From Megaustenia siamemsis (taxonomy: Eukaryota > Mollusca > Gastropoda > Stylommatophora > Ariophantidae): DNA of 64,000 bases. Each line of letters starts with the position of its first letter. Position 1 is the first letter of the stretch. The notes below the pieces were generated by a model, which did no database searches, was not told the origin of the DNA, and saw only the letters and a list, made by a program, of their open reading frames with translations. The stretch spans positions 62,672,178 through 62,736,177 of the forward strand of contig JAVIAB010000059.1 of the NCBI GenBank assembly GCA_032433765.1, written 5' to 3'. Shown here one piece after another: positions 63,546 through 64,000 of this stretch. Made by a program: the position numbers and the translations under genes.

Positions 63546-64000
63546 AAACGATTTGACTCAAGTTATATCTCCATTCCCCGTATGTGATCTTGTATATCTT
63601 AGTCTTTATACTATTACAACCTGGTTATCTACTTCGCCTATTGTTCCCGGTATATTTTCATGAAATTCTTAGATGCTTCCCATCATTTGCTATATCTTTT
63701 AACATTAATATTACTTCTTTATATTTTACATTTTTGAATTTCTAACTGCAGTAAAAAATAAAAGATTGTTACATTTTCAAACATGTTTAACTTCTATAGC
63801 TTCAAGTCATCATTATCAGTATGGTCTCCTGTACCTTTTCAATCCACATAATAACACTAGTCTTCACGAATGTAATGTCTAATCGTGTCACTGATTCTTT
63901 TCAACATTATCTTAAAGAGTATCATTGTTACATGACACTTGTTATAGATCTTATATAAAATTATATATTTGTGGTCAAAACACAAGAAGGTAATATTAAA
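63545..64000. other. Duplicate of gene B intron 1 proximal part (gene C side)
   Basis: Collinear with 26430-26880: TATATCTCCATTCCCCGTAT, GATTTTCATGAAATTCTTAG-like block, ACATTTTCAAACATGTTTAA, GTCTAATCGTGTCACTGATT and GGTCAAAACACAAGAAGGTA. In gene B exon 1 begins 35 bp beyond the last shared bases, so gene C exon 1 is predicted within about 100 bp after base 64000. Confidence 0.85.

Overview
This window is non-coding-rich animal DNA. Coding sequence is split into short exons with GT/AG borders, microsatellites are abundant, and degenerate non-LTR retrotransposons (LINEs), tRNA-derived SINEs and a Polinton fill most of the space. No bacterial-style gene or operon is present. The receptor type (ERC motif after TM3, split rhodopsin-like chemoreceptor) and the LINE mix are what I would expect of a mollusc, probably a gastropod; that is an inference from family resemblance and was not checked against a database.

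Host genes: three related rhodopsin-like GPCR genes lie in tandem on the minus strand. Each has the same three coding exons: exon 1 (N-terminus plus TM1, ending in phase 0), exon 2 (TM2 to the start of TM3, exactly 157 nt, ending in phase 1) and exon 3 (TM3-TM7). Gene A has exons at 9557-9742, 6175-6331 and 1-200, and exon 3 runs off the left edge. Gene B is complete: 26901-27038, 21384-21540 and 16230-16933, 999 nt or 332 aa, with every junction in frame. Gene C has exons at 57868-58024 and 49825-50528; its exon 1 should lie just past the right edge, because 63540-64000 copies the intron sequence that precedes exon 1 of gene B. B and C are close duplicates whose introns keep a collinear order of shared repeats, scrambled by later insertions.

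Between genes B and C (about 39.8-49.4 kb) sits a degenerate, compact Polinton/Maverick, a virus-like DNA transposon. It has long terminal inverted repeats and, on the plus strand, an A32-like packaging ATPase, a conserved short ORF, a retroviral-type integrase with chromodomain, a penton-like minor capsid gene, a small pX-like gene, a major capsid gene split by a LINE, and an adenain-like protease. I see no family-B DNA polymerase. Both inverted repeats carry the same small ORF, and the right repeat has a 33-bp unit expanded about 13-fold.

The rest is repeats: at least six LINE families (called A, B1, B2, C, D and others here), a main tRNA-derived SINE (SINE1, about 19 copies or parts), a second SINE (SINE2, 6 copies), four single tRNA-like SINE heads, a foldback element family (3 copies), an unclassified repeat with a conserved ORF-like stretch (6 copies), and many minisatellites (47, 51, 42, 39, 33, 13 and 12 bp units). 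Most open reading frames here are shadows of these repeats.
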